From: Luzula sylvatica | Lineage: Eukaryota; Streptophyta; Magnoliopsida; Poales; Juncaceae | Length of the DNA: 64,000 nt | Assembly (NCBI GenBank): GCA_946800325.1 | Contig: OX326956.1 | Coordinates: forward strand, 18,876,667-18,940,666 | Direction: 5' to 3' | Shown here: positions 12,627 to 24,400 of the stretch, one piece after another | Numbering within the stretch: position 1 is the stretch's first letter | Layout: every line of letters begins with the position of its first letter | Made by a program: the position numbers and the translations under genes | The notes under the pieces: generated by a model | Databases searched by the model: none | Told to the model about the DNA's origin: nothing | The model's input: the letters and a program-made list of their open reading frames with translations, nothing else

Positions 12627-13716
12627 GGAGTTTATGATACATCTTTTTCCTTCTTTATTCTATGATGCGTCATTTTTCAAAAATATTTTGAGTTAGGGGA
12701 TTTTTATTGCACTCCCAAATGTCATTTTTAATCGCAACTCGTCACGTAGCAAGCGCGGGGTTAAAAAGAAGTCTCAGATAAAAAGTAGATGAGTGACCGT
12801 CTTTTTTCAGGCAATGCGTAATATTCGGACAACGTCCAAATACCTTTCGCCTTCAGATTTATATATTCAGCTTCAAATTGATGTAGATATTTTTATGCTT
12901 TCCAACTTAATATTTATACCTTCGAACTTCATATTTACACATTTTCACCATCAAAAAAATATAAATAACAAAAGAAAATTATCCATCGCATAGAAAAACA
13001 GGTATAATAAATAGCAAGTATTTACATATCTTTAATCTATAATATAAAAAACTATAAATAATAGTAATAGTAAAAATGTAAAACAAGCCTTTACAACAAA
13101 TCATTTATATAGCATTGAAAAAACTATAAAACAACATATCTTGAATCGATAGTATAGTAAAAATATATAAATAAGAGTACAAATGTATAAATAACAACAG
13201 TTCTTTAATTCATAATATAAAAAAACATAGTAAAAACATATAAATAATAACATATTTTTTATTCATTGTATTGAAAAAGTATAAAATAATATAAATAACA
13301 ACAAATTTTTTATTCAGAGGACAGAAAAAATATAAAGTAATATAAAAAAAGTATATGGAAAGGGACCGGACAGTGATCATCGTGTAGCGCTACCGTGGGA
13401 CGAAAAGAGACCAGACAACCTAGCAGTGGGAAACTCCGGAATACAATTGTCTAGGTAGTAGGCAACGGACGGGTATTGAGCATTCATTTTAGTGGAGTGC
13501 AAAAACATTCTCTTTGAGTAATTATCAATTAATGAGTATTTAAGGTATGTTTTCAAGCATATTTATCAAGTAATTATAGGCTAAATATGAAGTATGTATT
13601 GTTCATTTGATGAAAAAATAATCTCTGTAAAAAATAAGTTTTATAATACATTATTTTAAAAAACTAATTAATTGGTAATCATCCTAACTACAATTTTAAA
13701 ATAGTGTATGGTAGAA
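12627..13716. mobile_element. possible MULE-type element, TTCTATCATACACC family
   Basis: The left end GGGGAGTTTATGATACATC and the right end (complement of AAAGTTCTACCATACACTA) resemble the termini of the 261-bp MITE at 28695-28955. The interior has no transposase frame. The equivalent stretch in unit B is 35176-36226. Target duplications are not clean, so boundaries are tentative. Confidence 0.35.
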
Positions 13717-13822
13717 CTTTCAATATATAAATACAAATATAAATATATTCATAATTTTGTCGAGCAAGATTATGAACAAAGACAAAATCTTAAAGTATTC
13801 TCATGATAATAAAGATTAGCGC

Positions 13823-14488
13823 CAATGTTACAGAAATCGCTAGGCGCTAGTCGGGCGGACGGGCACCGTCTAGCGCCTAGAGGGATTAATCAGGGATTAA
13901 TCAGTGATTAATCGGTTCTAGGCGGATTTGTAATTTTACATAGTTTTTGTCATATTTTTTTATTTGTATATATTATAATTTGTGCTATAACTTTTTATAC
14001 TAAAAATAGTGTATATTAATTTTATTTAAGACAACGTCCAAACAAATCATAACATGAAATCTACAACATAACAATAACACCTATGTTGCTCGGATACGCC
14101 GATACGGCGATACCGTTACGCTTATCGGATACGGCGATACGGCAATTTAACATATGATTTAGGATACGATATGCGTATCGGATACGGTTAGATTTTGATT
14201 CTTCGGAGTATCCGCGCGACATAGAATTTAACACAAATCCAAATAAACCACAAAATAAAGTTACTAAAAATAGAAAGAAGAAAAAGAGAAGGGTGCATGT
14301 CTTAAAAATAAAAAAAATAAAAAAATTAAGTGGGCTGGGCGGGCCTAGGCGGAATTATTCGACGCCTAGGCGGTATCTAGGTGGGCCTAGGCGGAATTCC
14401 GCCTAGACAAAAACGACTTGGCTAAACCTAGGCGTTTGGTCGGCGCCTAGCGCCTAGGCGGCCGCCTAGACCGATTTTTAGAACATTG
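13823..14488. mobile_element. hAT-like MITE with CCTAGGCG repeats, 8-bp TSD
   Basis: The element starts CAATGTTACAGAAATCG and ends CGATTTTTAGAACATTG (inverted). It is flanked by an exact 8-bp duplication ATTAGCGC (13815-13822 and 14489-14496). Unit B has the empty site (AAGATTAGCGCACATCC near 36322). Subterminal DNA is dense in CTAGGCG/CGCCTAG motifs in both orientations, typical of transposase-binding repeats. No coding capacity. A smaller element is nested at 14091-14224. Confidence 0.85.
14091..14224. mobile_element. nested CTATGTT/GGATAC MITE (134 bp)
   Basis: It starts CTATGTTGCTCGGATACG and ends AGTATCCGCGCGACATAG, an inverted pair, and lies within the hAT-like MITE at 13823-14488. The interior is short repeats of CGATACGG. 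It is the same family as 34177-34728; an 8-bp target duplication is not clearly preserved. Confidence 0.65.
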
Positions 14489-15030
14489 ATTAGCGCACAT
14501 CCATTAATATCGCACACCCACATAAAGCACACCAACGTATTTTTACTAGTATGTGTGTAATTGTAAATGATTGGTTGCACCATTCATGATTCAAAACCTA
14601 GTTTACAATGTAATCTCGGTACTATATAATTATCGTTAATTATGGTTTCAAGACTATGTCCACTCATATTGATGCATAAGTACATATCAAGTTTTTTTTG
14701 GAAGAATGACCATTTTGTCTAAATCAAAATTTTAAAATTTGAAGGGGAGGGGGTTGTATTATTTGGTTGAAAATAATATATTCAAATTCTAAAACAAATA
14801 AAATTATTTTTGTGATTTTATTAAGTTAGAATGGTCAATCCTTTGTTGGATATTATGTTCATCATCCAAAAATTACAAAATCCACTATTCGACTTCTTAT
14901 TTAATTATAAATACTTCTAGTGCTAACATATTCTTTCGAATATATAAAAAAAAGATTTGGTTGAAAAAGGTGTATTTAACCTCATCATTTTCGAAATAAA
15001 AGTCTTCCGTTCTACGATTGTATTGTGTTC

Positions 15031-15270
15031 CTAAATCAGAAGCAAGACAAATCAGAAGTGTAAAAATCTTGAAAACAGACAAATGAAAATACCATGCACT
15101 AGAGTGTTGTCTTCAGAATAGTAGTGACCCGATCACGCGTTCATGTGTTGTGATCCTAGATCAGAAGCAAGACAAATCGGAAATGTAGAAATCTTGAAAA
15201 CAAACAAATAAAAATATCCTGTACTAGAGTGGGTCATATGTCTTCATAATAGCAGTGACACGCTCACGCG
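15031..15270. repeat. tandem repeat of about 120 bp upstream of SABATH copy A
   Basis: Two copies of a unit with AGAAGCAAGACAAATC, GAAATCTTGAAAAC, ACTAGAGTG and GTGACNCG(A/C)TCACGCG. In unit B the corresponding region (36930-37165) has partial units in a different arrangement. The position, 250-500 bp before the start codon, is promoter-proximal; no function is shown. Confidence 0.65.
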
Positions 15271-15431
15271 GCTACATCCAAACTTATTGTTGTTTTATGT
15301 ATTTATTATTCTTTTAATTAATCCAAACTTATTTTTGTTTTATATATTTATTATTATTTTAATAAATTATGTGGTTATTTTATCAAATATTTTAATTAAT
15401 TATAATGTTCCATTGCGTATGTATGTTGGCC

Positions 15432-15437
15432 TATAAA
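15432..15437 (+). promoter_or_regulatory. TATA box of SABATH copy A
   Basis: TATAAA lies 93 bases before the ATG at 15525 in GGCCTATAAATGCGATC, a context conserved in copies B (37573-37578) and C (56503-56508). Confidence 0.6.
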
Positions 15438-15524
15438 TGCGATCATTTGGCCCATCCTAAAATGAATACAACACAATTATTTGAATCATAGAAATTAAGG
15501 ATATTGTTGAAGATACAAACGAAG

Positions 15525-17607
15525 ATGGAGAACTCCCTTCACATGGTTGGAGGTGCTGGCAAATCCAGTTATGCCGCGAATAGCAGAATGCAGGTGAGAA
15601 TTCTCCATCTTTAAGAAATTAATATCCCTATAAACATCTGCTTCATTATTTTGAGCTAGCAACATTTTGAATTTACAACTATGATCGCTGATCAGGAGAA
15701 GGCCATACAGAAAACCAAGCCGATACTCGACGAAATAGTTGGAAAATTAATAAAAAATCTTCTCCCTCAGAAGATGGTCATGGTCGATCTGGGCTGCGCT
15801 TCGAGTCCCAACACTTTACTCGTTATCTCTGAAGTGATTGAAGCAGTCACTAACCAATGCCGGCATTTAGAACGAGAACCGCCTGAGATGATGTTCTTCT
15901 TAAATGACCTTCCCGGAAACGATTTCAATAACGTGTATCGATTACTGAATTCTTTTCGCAAAAATCTTAGCGGAAACGTTGGATCAACTGTTCCATACTA
16001 TGTGTGGCCGGATTACCGGGCTCCTTTTATGGAAATATTCTTCCTTCTCAATGTGTTCACTTGTTCCACTCCACATTCTCTCTCCAATGGATTTCACAGG
16101 TAACTCCAAATATTATTATGGCTGATATTTTCTAAAAAGAGAAAGGAATTATACTTTCCCCCCAGATTTCAACACAACATCTCAATTTCCAAATCACCTG
16201 ACTTAATTAACATGATAAGGAAGACATTATTAAAAAATAAGTAATATCAATTGGAAATTATTAATTCAGATGAATATTAATTATATATCATATATTAATT
16301 AATTAATTATATTATATTATATGTGTTAATTATCATATTAATTAGGAAATTGAGGATGTCTTGTTGAAATCTTGAAATCTGGAGCACTATGCCCTCAAAA
16401 GAAAAAGACTCCCTATATTTTTTGAAAGCACCAAAAAGAAAACCCAACAGTTAATTAGTGATTATTTTTATTCAAAAAGTAATTAAGTGAGGTTAATGGA
16501 TGGGTTAATCGCTCGCTAAATTTTGCATTTTTCTGCGATGCCTTTTTTTGTGCAAATTCTAATAATTTACAGTGTTTTCTTATACAATTTACTAATTTAG
16601 GGTTAATATAGGATTTTTTTTTGCGAATTTCAGAATTTCATGATACATGTGCACTTGTATTCTGAAACAGGTGCCTCAAGGGCTGGAGACAAAAATAAAA
16701 GATATCCCCACAAACAAGGGGAACATATATATTTCGACAACAATCCCTCCTCATGTTGTAAAACTCTATCAACAACAATTTCAAAGAGATTTGTCGTTGT
16801 TCCTCGAATCGCGCTGTGATGAACTCGTTCCCGGAGGGCTGGTGGTTCTCGCCTTCTTGGGAAGGAAGAAAAAGGACATCTTAACCGGAGAATTAAGCTC
16901 TCAATAGAAATTACTCGCCGATGCGCTCAACGACATGGTTTTAGAGGTAGTAATTGTAAAATATTTGTTTTGAGAAATTTTGATAAAAATATTACTTAAC
17001 GAGGGAGGCTAAAATACTCAATTAAGTACCAACATTTTGGTACTCAATGGTTTTTCACCATTAGATTTGCATTGAGATTTTTGCATTTAATAATGAGTAC
17101 AAACTTTGATGATCATCATGATAAAACATAAATCTCAATGAGAATCCAATGGTGAAAAAGTATTAAGTACCAAAATATTGGTACTTAATTAAGTATTTTA
17201 ACCTGCCTCTTACTTAACATCTTTCTTATATGATCTCATTTTCGTAGGGGCTGGTGGAAGAGGAGAAATTGGACTCGTTCAATTTGGCATTTTACGCACC
17301 ATCCATGGAAGAAGCCGAGGTCGTGATAAATAGACAAAATTGCTTTGAAATTCTTCGTGTTGAAATGTTCGATTCGAATTGGGACCCATTTGATGACTCA
17401 GACGATGATATTGTGCATGACAGTAACCAAAGTGGCACAAATTATTCTAATTGCATAAGAGCAGTTGTAGAGCCGATTATTACAACTCATTTTGGTGAAT
17501 CCATACTCGACGAACTGTTCTTGAGATTTGCAAACAATGCCGCCGATCATCTACTGAAGGAGAAGACCAAACTACCTGTATTAGTACTTGCATTGAAGAA
17601 GAAATAA
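15525..17607 (+). pseudogene. SABATH carboxyl methyltransferase pseudogene, unit A
   Basis: SABATH enzymes transfer a methyl group from S-adenosylmethionine to carboxyl groups of small molecules such as salicylate or jasmonate, or to xanthine nitrogens; the substrate cannot be predicted here. Four exons fit: 15525-15593 (MENSLHMVGGAGKSSYAAN), 15696-16099, 16671-16946 and 17248-17607, all with GT-AG borders. Family marks include the SAM-binding VDLGC motif, LNDLPGNDFN, and a C-terminal IRAVVEPIITTHFGE. Lesions: a TG gain near 16003 shifts the frame in exon 2 (GTGTGGCC where C reads GTGGCC), and TGG has become TAG at 16903-16905 in exon 3. The SAM loop reads CASSPNT where the family has CSSGPNT. 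A MITE lies in the third intron. Only broken translation products are expected. Confidence 0.88.
17001..17209. mobile_element. MULE-type MITE in SABATH intron, 9-bp TSD
   Basis: The ends GAGGGAGGCTAAAATACT and the complement of GTATTTTAACCTGCCTC are inverted repeats. The exact 9-bp duplication TTACTTAAC flanks it (16992-17000 and 17210-17218). Unit B has the empty intron near 39010 (TTATTTAACATT). 209 bp, no coding capacity. Confidence 0.9.
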
Positions 17608-18426
17608 GAGATAAGTAGTTGACAGTAATGAAAGTATACATTGAATGGCATTATAATAAAATTGTCAATGAATCCATAAACTAGTTGGTTAAGTATAGAC
17701 CACAAAAATCATATGTTGTGAAAGATTCTGGATTCGCTTTTCATTGGCATCAAAAAAATTAGATATAAGTAACGAAAACGATCACTTGTTGGATATCCAT
17801 CTATCGATCGCTTGTGGGATATCCATCTAACGAAAACGATCGCCTTCAAAAAAATGACATTATCAATAAAACAAAAGAATATTCCATAAGATTCAATATT
17901 ACTAACATAAATTAGTCACAAAAAAATTAATATCCATCTATCGATCGATTAAAATCAAAAAATAATTCTTTTCCTCGTAACAAAAACATGGTTTATACAA
18001 AAACGCAAAGGCCGCGGATAAACTCAATTCTACTGTCATATACGGGAAAATATATTATGCTCCTCGCTCTCAATTAAATATTTTTGATGCGTCAATTGAG
18101 GATGTTCAATTGAACTGATTAGATTTCTTTATTAATTTAATTAACAATTGAGTTAAATATTAATTAATCTATTTAAATATTTGAGTAAGAGTTGAAGGCA
18201 CCACATATCACGCCCCTTACAAATAGGGAATCCTTGAGTCAGAAGTCTGACCAACTCTGAGTCGGGATCAAATGGGTCGTCCCAAGGAAGCCCGCCAAGA
18301 AAAGAAAAACGATAAAGAAACCTACAAAAGATTAAGCCTGCCACAAAAACAATCTTGGGCCATGTGCAAGCCTTGATTTTTTTTTTTTAAGAATGAGCTT
18401 ATTTCACTAGAGTTAATTCATTCTGA
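17608..18426. other. non-coding 3' flank of SABATH copy A
   Basis: AT-rich and without a gene. Near 17785-17850 a short unit (GATATCCATCTA plus CGATCGCTTG or CGAAAACGATCG) is repeated. About 215 bp of this flank (17645-17858) is missing from unit B, where a 2.6 kb MULE sits instead. Confidence 0.6.
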
Positions 18427-19603
18427 GGGTGTGTTTGCAAGGTCAGTTTTGTATAGCAACAGGACTCTCGTAGTTGCAGGAAACCAATATATGAATATCA
18501 GAAAACTATGATAGCAGGAATATGCAAAAGCTATGAGTGTAGGTAGGATGTTTAAAAGGTGTTTGATGTAAATCATAGAATTAGATGTAGCAAGTGATAA
18601 AATATTTTAGAATTATATGATTTTTTTTTGAAATTCTATAACTATCGTATTTATTTCTTAAGAATAGCTAAATATTATTATTATGTCAAATAATTAAATC
18701 ATACCAATAATTTAAGATAGATTTTTTTTAATAATACAAATGAAAGAAAAATAATTTTAAAAAATATTATTTTTTAATATCATCATTTTTTAGAGAATGT
18801 TTATTTTTCTAATACAACTAATTTTTAAAGAATATATTTTTTAATACTATTAATTTTTAGATTTTTTTAGTATCACTAATTAAATAATTAAATAAATTAT
18901 TTAAATAAATACAGCATCCAATTTCGGATATGAATACGATATCCGATATCTGATCTCGAATGCGAATACGAGATTTGATATCCGATACAAATACATATAC
19001 GAATAGGGTATACGGTATTCGATATCATATTAAGAATATGATATCCGATACGAATATGGATACGAAATATAATATCCGATATCCAATTTCGAATACGAAT
19101 ACAATATCCGGTGTCCAATACGAATACGATATCCGATACGAACACGGATAACAAAGACGCATACAAATACGGTATACGGTATACGCTAAAACGAAAGAAT
19201 TAAAATAAATAAATAAAATCAGATAGTTAAATTAATTAAATTAATTTATTACATAAATTAATTTAGTAATTAATTAAATAATGTAAATAAAGTGATGCAT
19301 GAAAAATTTATTAAAACAAGCCATGAATAAACTTATATATTGCATGAAAAAATCATTGAAACAAACATGAATTAATTTAATTAGTATATTATGAACCCAT
19401 ACTTTTCTCGCTCTCCAAAAATCCAGTTGGAGGTAATAAGGTTTAAAACCCAAGCTTTTTCCCCTTATTTCCTTGGTTTCTTAAGTTTTGAAACCCAAAA
19501 CTTCGGTTCCTAGTGTCCAACCGAACACCCATATTCCTAAAAACTCTCAAACATCTAGAAACTTACAAAACTAACTATCAAAACTTCGCCACCGAACAGG
19601 CCC
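18427..19603. mobile_element. Harbinger-like element with GATACGAATA repeats
   Basis: The ends GGGTGTGTTTGCAAGG and the complement of CGCCACCGAACAGGCCC are imperfect inverted repeats. TGA (18424-18426) and TAA (19604-19606) flank it where unit B has a single TAA in TTAATTCTAAGGATTG near 42612. A 3-bp TWA target fits PIF/Harbinger. The interior at 18915-19185 is a degenerate array of ATATCCGATACGAATACG. No transposase frame. The right part recurs in unit C, ending at 57924. Confidence 0.65.
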
Positions 19604-20440
19604 TAAGGATTGCTTAGGTATAGCAACTGAAAACAATTCGACCCACAATGATAACTACGTCCGCAAATAAGTCGAGTTTGATCGTTCTGGATCCAGTTCG
19701 GACTCGACTCGAACTCGATTTGAACTGACTCGACTCGAAACTAATATAAGATCTCGATCCAGAATGTTCAATTTGACCTCGACTCGATAGTGATTCGAAA
19801 TTGAATTTGTTATTCAACTTTCCATCTAAATTATTCATATATTTTTGTAAATAATATTGTTTTTTTTAGCAATATAGATCCAGTTCTTAAATTGACTCGA
19901 ACTCGATTCAAAATCAATATAGACCAGCTCGAAATTGACTTGAACTGGACTCGAAATTGACTTAAACTCGATACCAAATTTATATAGGTCCTACTCGAAA
20001 TTGACTCGAGTCGAGCTCGATCGAGCTGACCCTAAATCAATCTCGACTCGATTTTGGTTTGAGCTAGCTCGACTCGACTTGAAAATAATTTGAGCCGTTG
20101 TCGATTTTTTTTTCCGAGTCGAACACGAACGAGTCACGAGCCCCGAACTAAAATTACAGTCCTAATGATAACACACATAACACCACAAAATATATATTGT
20201 CCCGAAATGATCTGGAAGGAAGTGAATAAACTTAAACGTGAAAGTTCGGATTGAGAAAACTTCACCAAACAATTGATTGGGAGAAACCAAAGATATTTTT
20301 GAGAAAATTAGAGTGTTCTTATAATCCAAAAATTATGATCTTTTTAGTAATTAGTATATATTATTGATATAATTCAGATCGCGGACAACCCGAGATATTT
20401 TGTTTGACAGGACATTTGATTGGGAGAAACCAAAGATATA
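19604..20440. repeat. unit A tail with degenerate TCGA-rich tandem repeats
   Basis: At 19670-20130 short units built on GACTCGAACTCGATT and TCGAAATTGACTCGA repeat irregularly; the same array is at 42680-43130 (B) and 57985-58450 (C). The remainder to 20440 is AT-rich and contains GGGAGAAACCAAAGATAT twice, at 20279 and 20431. No gene is seen. Confidence 0.7.
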
Positions 20441-21025
20441 TTTCTGTGTGAAAATGTGTATATTGGATATACATGTCTTTTGGCCCATCATAATCCTATG
20501 TAATATAAATAGGATTTTTATCTCTCCTCTATTCAGTCCAATTCATTATAATCAATAGAATTATCCAGAATATTGAGAGCCATTTTTCTTAGAGCGAAAG
20601 AGTGCGAAGAGAGAAAACCGAGAAAAAGGAGTTTTTCTCGGTGTAGAGAATCAATCAATCGAGCAAGTTCGCCGGTGCTTCGTCTAGGCAGTTGCACCCG
20701 TGACCGACGTCTTCCGACTCAAGATGGATACACGTAGAGGAGCGACACGTGTGGCTCTTCGGTTGTGATCGACCCGGAGGAACGTAAATCGTCAACGAGC
20801 GGTGAAAGACGCGTGGTGTGGGACACGCGGATTGTCACCAACGTGACAGGAGAAAGAAGAATAGCAATCAACCCTTCGAGTGCAATCAATTTTGCACTGG
20901 TATGAATCTATCCATCTTATTTGCATCGTACCCTTCGAAATCATGGCATGATCTTGGATTATGGGAACCGGACCGGGCCTACATATCCGCTGCGCGGGCC
21001 CGGGGACGGGATAAATTCCCAACAT
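20441..21025 (+). mobile_element. truncated LTR-like fragment, unit B copy
   Basis: Nearly identical to 6075-6659, including the TATA-like stretch and the GCGCGGGCCCGGGGACGGG run before the terminal ACA. Its left part is cut off by the duplication junction. Confidence 0.5.
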
Positions 21026-21431
21026 TCACTACTTTCTATATATTTATTTAGTATTTTAATGGGAAATATTTATTTAGTATTTTAATGCAACACTTACGAA
21101 AAAATGTTATTATAAGATAATAAAATGGCATGCGTGAACATAAATAAAAAAACAAAACCACATGATATTTTAAATTTTCATGTCTAAAAATAAGAATAAT
21201 AACATTTTTTAAGTTCAAAACAATTATTTATGTCTGATAAATTGTATGTTTCATGTTTATTATCGAAAAATATTATATAAGTTACAGAAATTATTTGTGT
21301 TTAATAAATAAATATTTTTTATTTTTATTATTTTTTAAAAAAATTAACATGAAATTGTTGCAAGTAAAAATACAAATATAACATACTTAGTAGAATATGC
21401 AATTCTTTTTAATTATAGTTTTAAAAATTAA
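21026..21431 (-). mobile_element. inverted Helitron relic, unit B copy, left part
   Basis: Matches 6660-7060 of unit A. It is split by the Helitron at 21432-24993 and resumes at 24994 to about 25285. Confidence 0.6.
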
Positions 21432-24400
21432 TCCTATTATAATATTTTATAAACAGTTTTCTCCTCTCCTAACGTGCCACGTCATCAATATCTATTAATT
21501 AATTCATTAATCACGGAAAGATGCTAACTTCAGATGCCTTTTCTTTTTAACATTTTTCACGCCTCATGCTTCTTCTCTTCTTTTCATGGATCATGAAAAG
21601 TCATTCTCGCCTCTTCTCCCACTCCATGTTAAACGACGCATCTGACCGTGTTCCCTCTCTTTCCTTCTCTCTACGAAGTTTTTTCTCTGGCACGAGCGGC
21701 GATGAACTCATCCGCGACGGTACTAACCCTAGACTGCGACGGTCTTAGATTGCCGAACTCACTCGCAACAGGAACACTAGATTGCTCGAAACACTCCTTT
21801 GCTCGAAACCCTAGACTACGATGAAACCTTCTTTGTTGACAAGGATACCTTAACCTTTCAAGGCTTAACGTGTGTTTGGAAAGTCGTCGAACAGAAACGA
21901 AATTGCAGTTATTCAATGGTATATCTCCTCAATTTTCATTACCTTTTTCATTTTTATCCCAAAGTTTTAATCTTTCTTCTCTTTTTGTCGTGAAATTGTA
22001 GTAATCCAGATCAATTGAATTTATTGAAGCACTCGAAAACCGCAAGGATGCGTATTTATGGCACTTGGATTGATTTAGTGAATTTGAAATCGGAACTTAT
22101 GCCGAAATATTGGTAATTGAAAAGAGATTTTCTGAATTCCTAATGCCGAAATCTAGATCTGAATATTTTATCAGATTAGTTTCCGTAAGGAGGAGCGGAT
22201 CCTATTGGATTGGGAGCGCCATATTTCTCTCTTAATAGCCTTTCCCCCAGTTTGTATCTTCTCAAGAACTAAGATGCAATTACGCGGATCCAAGGAGTTT
22301 ACCAACAATTTGTCGTCCCAAATCGTGTTTTCATCATTATACATGTTGAATCTCGTTGAGATTTTGGGGCTGTCATCTATCCAGACACCGGCAGAGGGTT
22401 TCAATTGTCGAATCTCACCGTTCCACCGCATCTGTTGCCGGATGGTCATCTCCATCGGGAATCGCCGATTTCCGGCAATATTTCTTTTGGGTCAAGGTTT
22501 GCTGATTGGATTGTTCATCTTAAATGCTCATTTTACTCTTCGTTGAAATTAACTTCGGCTCAATCTTCAAATTTCAGGTTAGCGAGCCTAATAACAGATG
22601 TTGATTTTGGGGAATTGATTAAGAGCCTGAACGCAAATCCAACAGAAAAAAGGTAAATTGGGAATATGTAATTATGTAATCTCCAAAAAAAACAATTCGA
22701 TTTCATACCAACTTTGGCGTCACAAACACTCGGTAAATATACCATTTCCTCAAAATAATATATCATTTACATGTATATGACAAAATATACTCAATACTAA
22801 GATTTACTTGTCACTGACAGGTGGGGCCACCAAAATATCTGAGCATAACAAGATTTGATAAATGCTCTCCTGAGATTCTGCGCGATTTATACATGGACAA
22901 TGAATTGAGAAAAGATTGGGATAACACGATATTAAAACACGACCAAATCCAAATTGACGGTACCACTGGTACTTCAATTGGCCGTACCGTGAAGAAATTT
23001 CCATTTTTAACCCTGAGAGAGTATGTATTAGCATGGCACGTTTGGGAATGAAAAAACGATATCTTTTATTGCTTCGTCAAGGTAATTTTACTTTTATACC
23101 CCTATAAAACCTTGAATTGTCTTATTTACCCCATATAGCAAAGGGGGTTTTGCACTTATACCCCTGCATTATTTTTCCTTTCTTGAAAGGAATGTGAGCA
23201 TCCACTTGCACCGAAACAAAAGAATAATGTATGTGTCAGCATTTTCAGATCGGGTTGGTGCATTCGTAAAGGTTCGATTCACACCTTTTGCACTCAGATC
23301 CAATAAATTTTCATATTCTAATTTCATCCAAACATAATTTCTTTTCATATCTGGAGTGCCAGGTACGGATGTGTGTGAGATAAAAGTGGTACACGAGGAG
23401 GCGAATGGACGGAACGTCGAAATGGCCAAACTATTACCCGGTGCATCAATTTAGGTTCTCTAAATTCTTTGCGATCGTATAAGTATGAATTTACTTTTTT
23501 TGAATTCAACAAATTAGATTCATTGTGTTTTAATATTGATAAATATCAACATTCTAGCCCATTCAAAAAAAACATATTTTAATAACCGTTTTAATATGAT
23601 ATTTTTTATGGTTAAAACAAAAATTAGGGATAGTTAGTCTGTGTAAAATTTGAATTTGTTTTGGACATTTATGTTGTAAATTAATGTGTTCAACTTATCG
23701 TGAATTTGACATTGTTTTCGACATTGTTTCCGAACAAGAGTAAATTTAGGATTAGAAAAATAATTTCTGAGAGATTTAGGCGAAGTCAAGTCTTCAGCAT
23801 CCGAACTGGACTCAGCAGTTGATGTATCCCTTTATTTCCTCTGTTAATTGTAAGTCGATATGAAAATACAGAAATTTGAAGGGTATATATGCACACAAAA
23901 AAAAAATTATATAATCTTACGCATGGAGGCTTAGCATAAGCAATGATTTTGCCATCATCACTTGAAAAAGTTACGATTTGTCTCGAGTAATGAAAATGAA
24001 GTAAGAAATACTTTTTAAAGGTATTTTTGGAAAAAAAAAATCTGAAAAGAAAAGAAAAGTTCCACAACAGTGGATTGCATGTACAAACTTACGCCACAAA
24101 AATACTGTTCAAAGTTTTTTGCCTGCAGCTAACTGCAATAAATCAAGATTTAGAAAATATTCATTTCCAACTTGCAAAAAAAACCTCCACTATGCTTAAA
24201 TTGCAAAAGAGACCTTAATTCTTAAAAAACTTGCAAAAAAAACAATCATTTGTTAAGATATAACACCGCAACAATGTGCCAGGCCTAAATAAAAAATAGG
24301 CATGTTTCTGTAAGAATGAAGGGGTTTTTTGCAAATTAAGGAATAATGCAGGGTTTTATTTGAAAGTTTTGGTGAATTAGATTGCAGTAATGTAAAAATA

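Larger units (their letters stand above)
6075..20440. repeat. segmental duplication unit A (about 14.4 kb)
   Basis: Unit A carries LTR fragment, inverted Helitron relic, PPR pseudogene, non-coding MITE-rich DNA, SABATH pseudogene and TCGA-rich tail. The same order recurs in unit B from 20441. The junction at 20441 joins the unit tail (ending CCAAAGATATAT) straight to TTCTGTGTGAAAATG, the sequence found at 6075. In unit C the tail instead continues as CCAAAGATATATTCCTGTGAAG, so the ends share TTC(C)TGTG microhomology. Confidence 0.85.

Noticed and set aside
18897..19166. 89-codon frames rich in Ile, Arg and Tyr, also at 57226-57508
   Set aside because: They are translations of the GATACGAATA tandem array on both strands.
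19614..19838. Ser-rich minus-strand frames in the TCGA arrays (also 42775-43053 and 57935-58297)
   Set aside because: Repeat-derived; the frame changes between the three copies.
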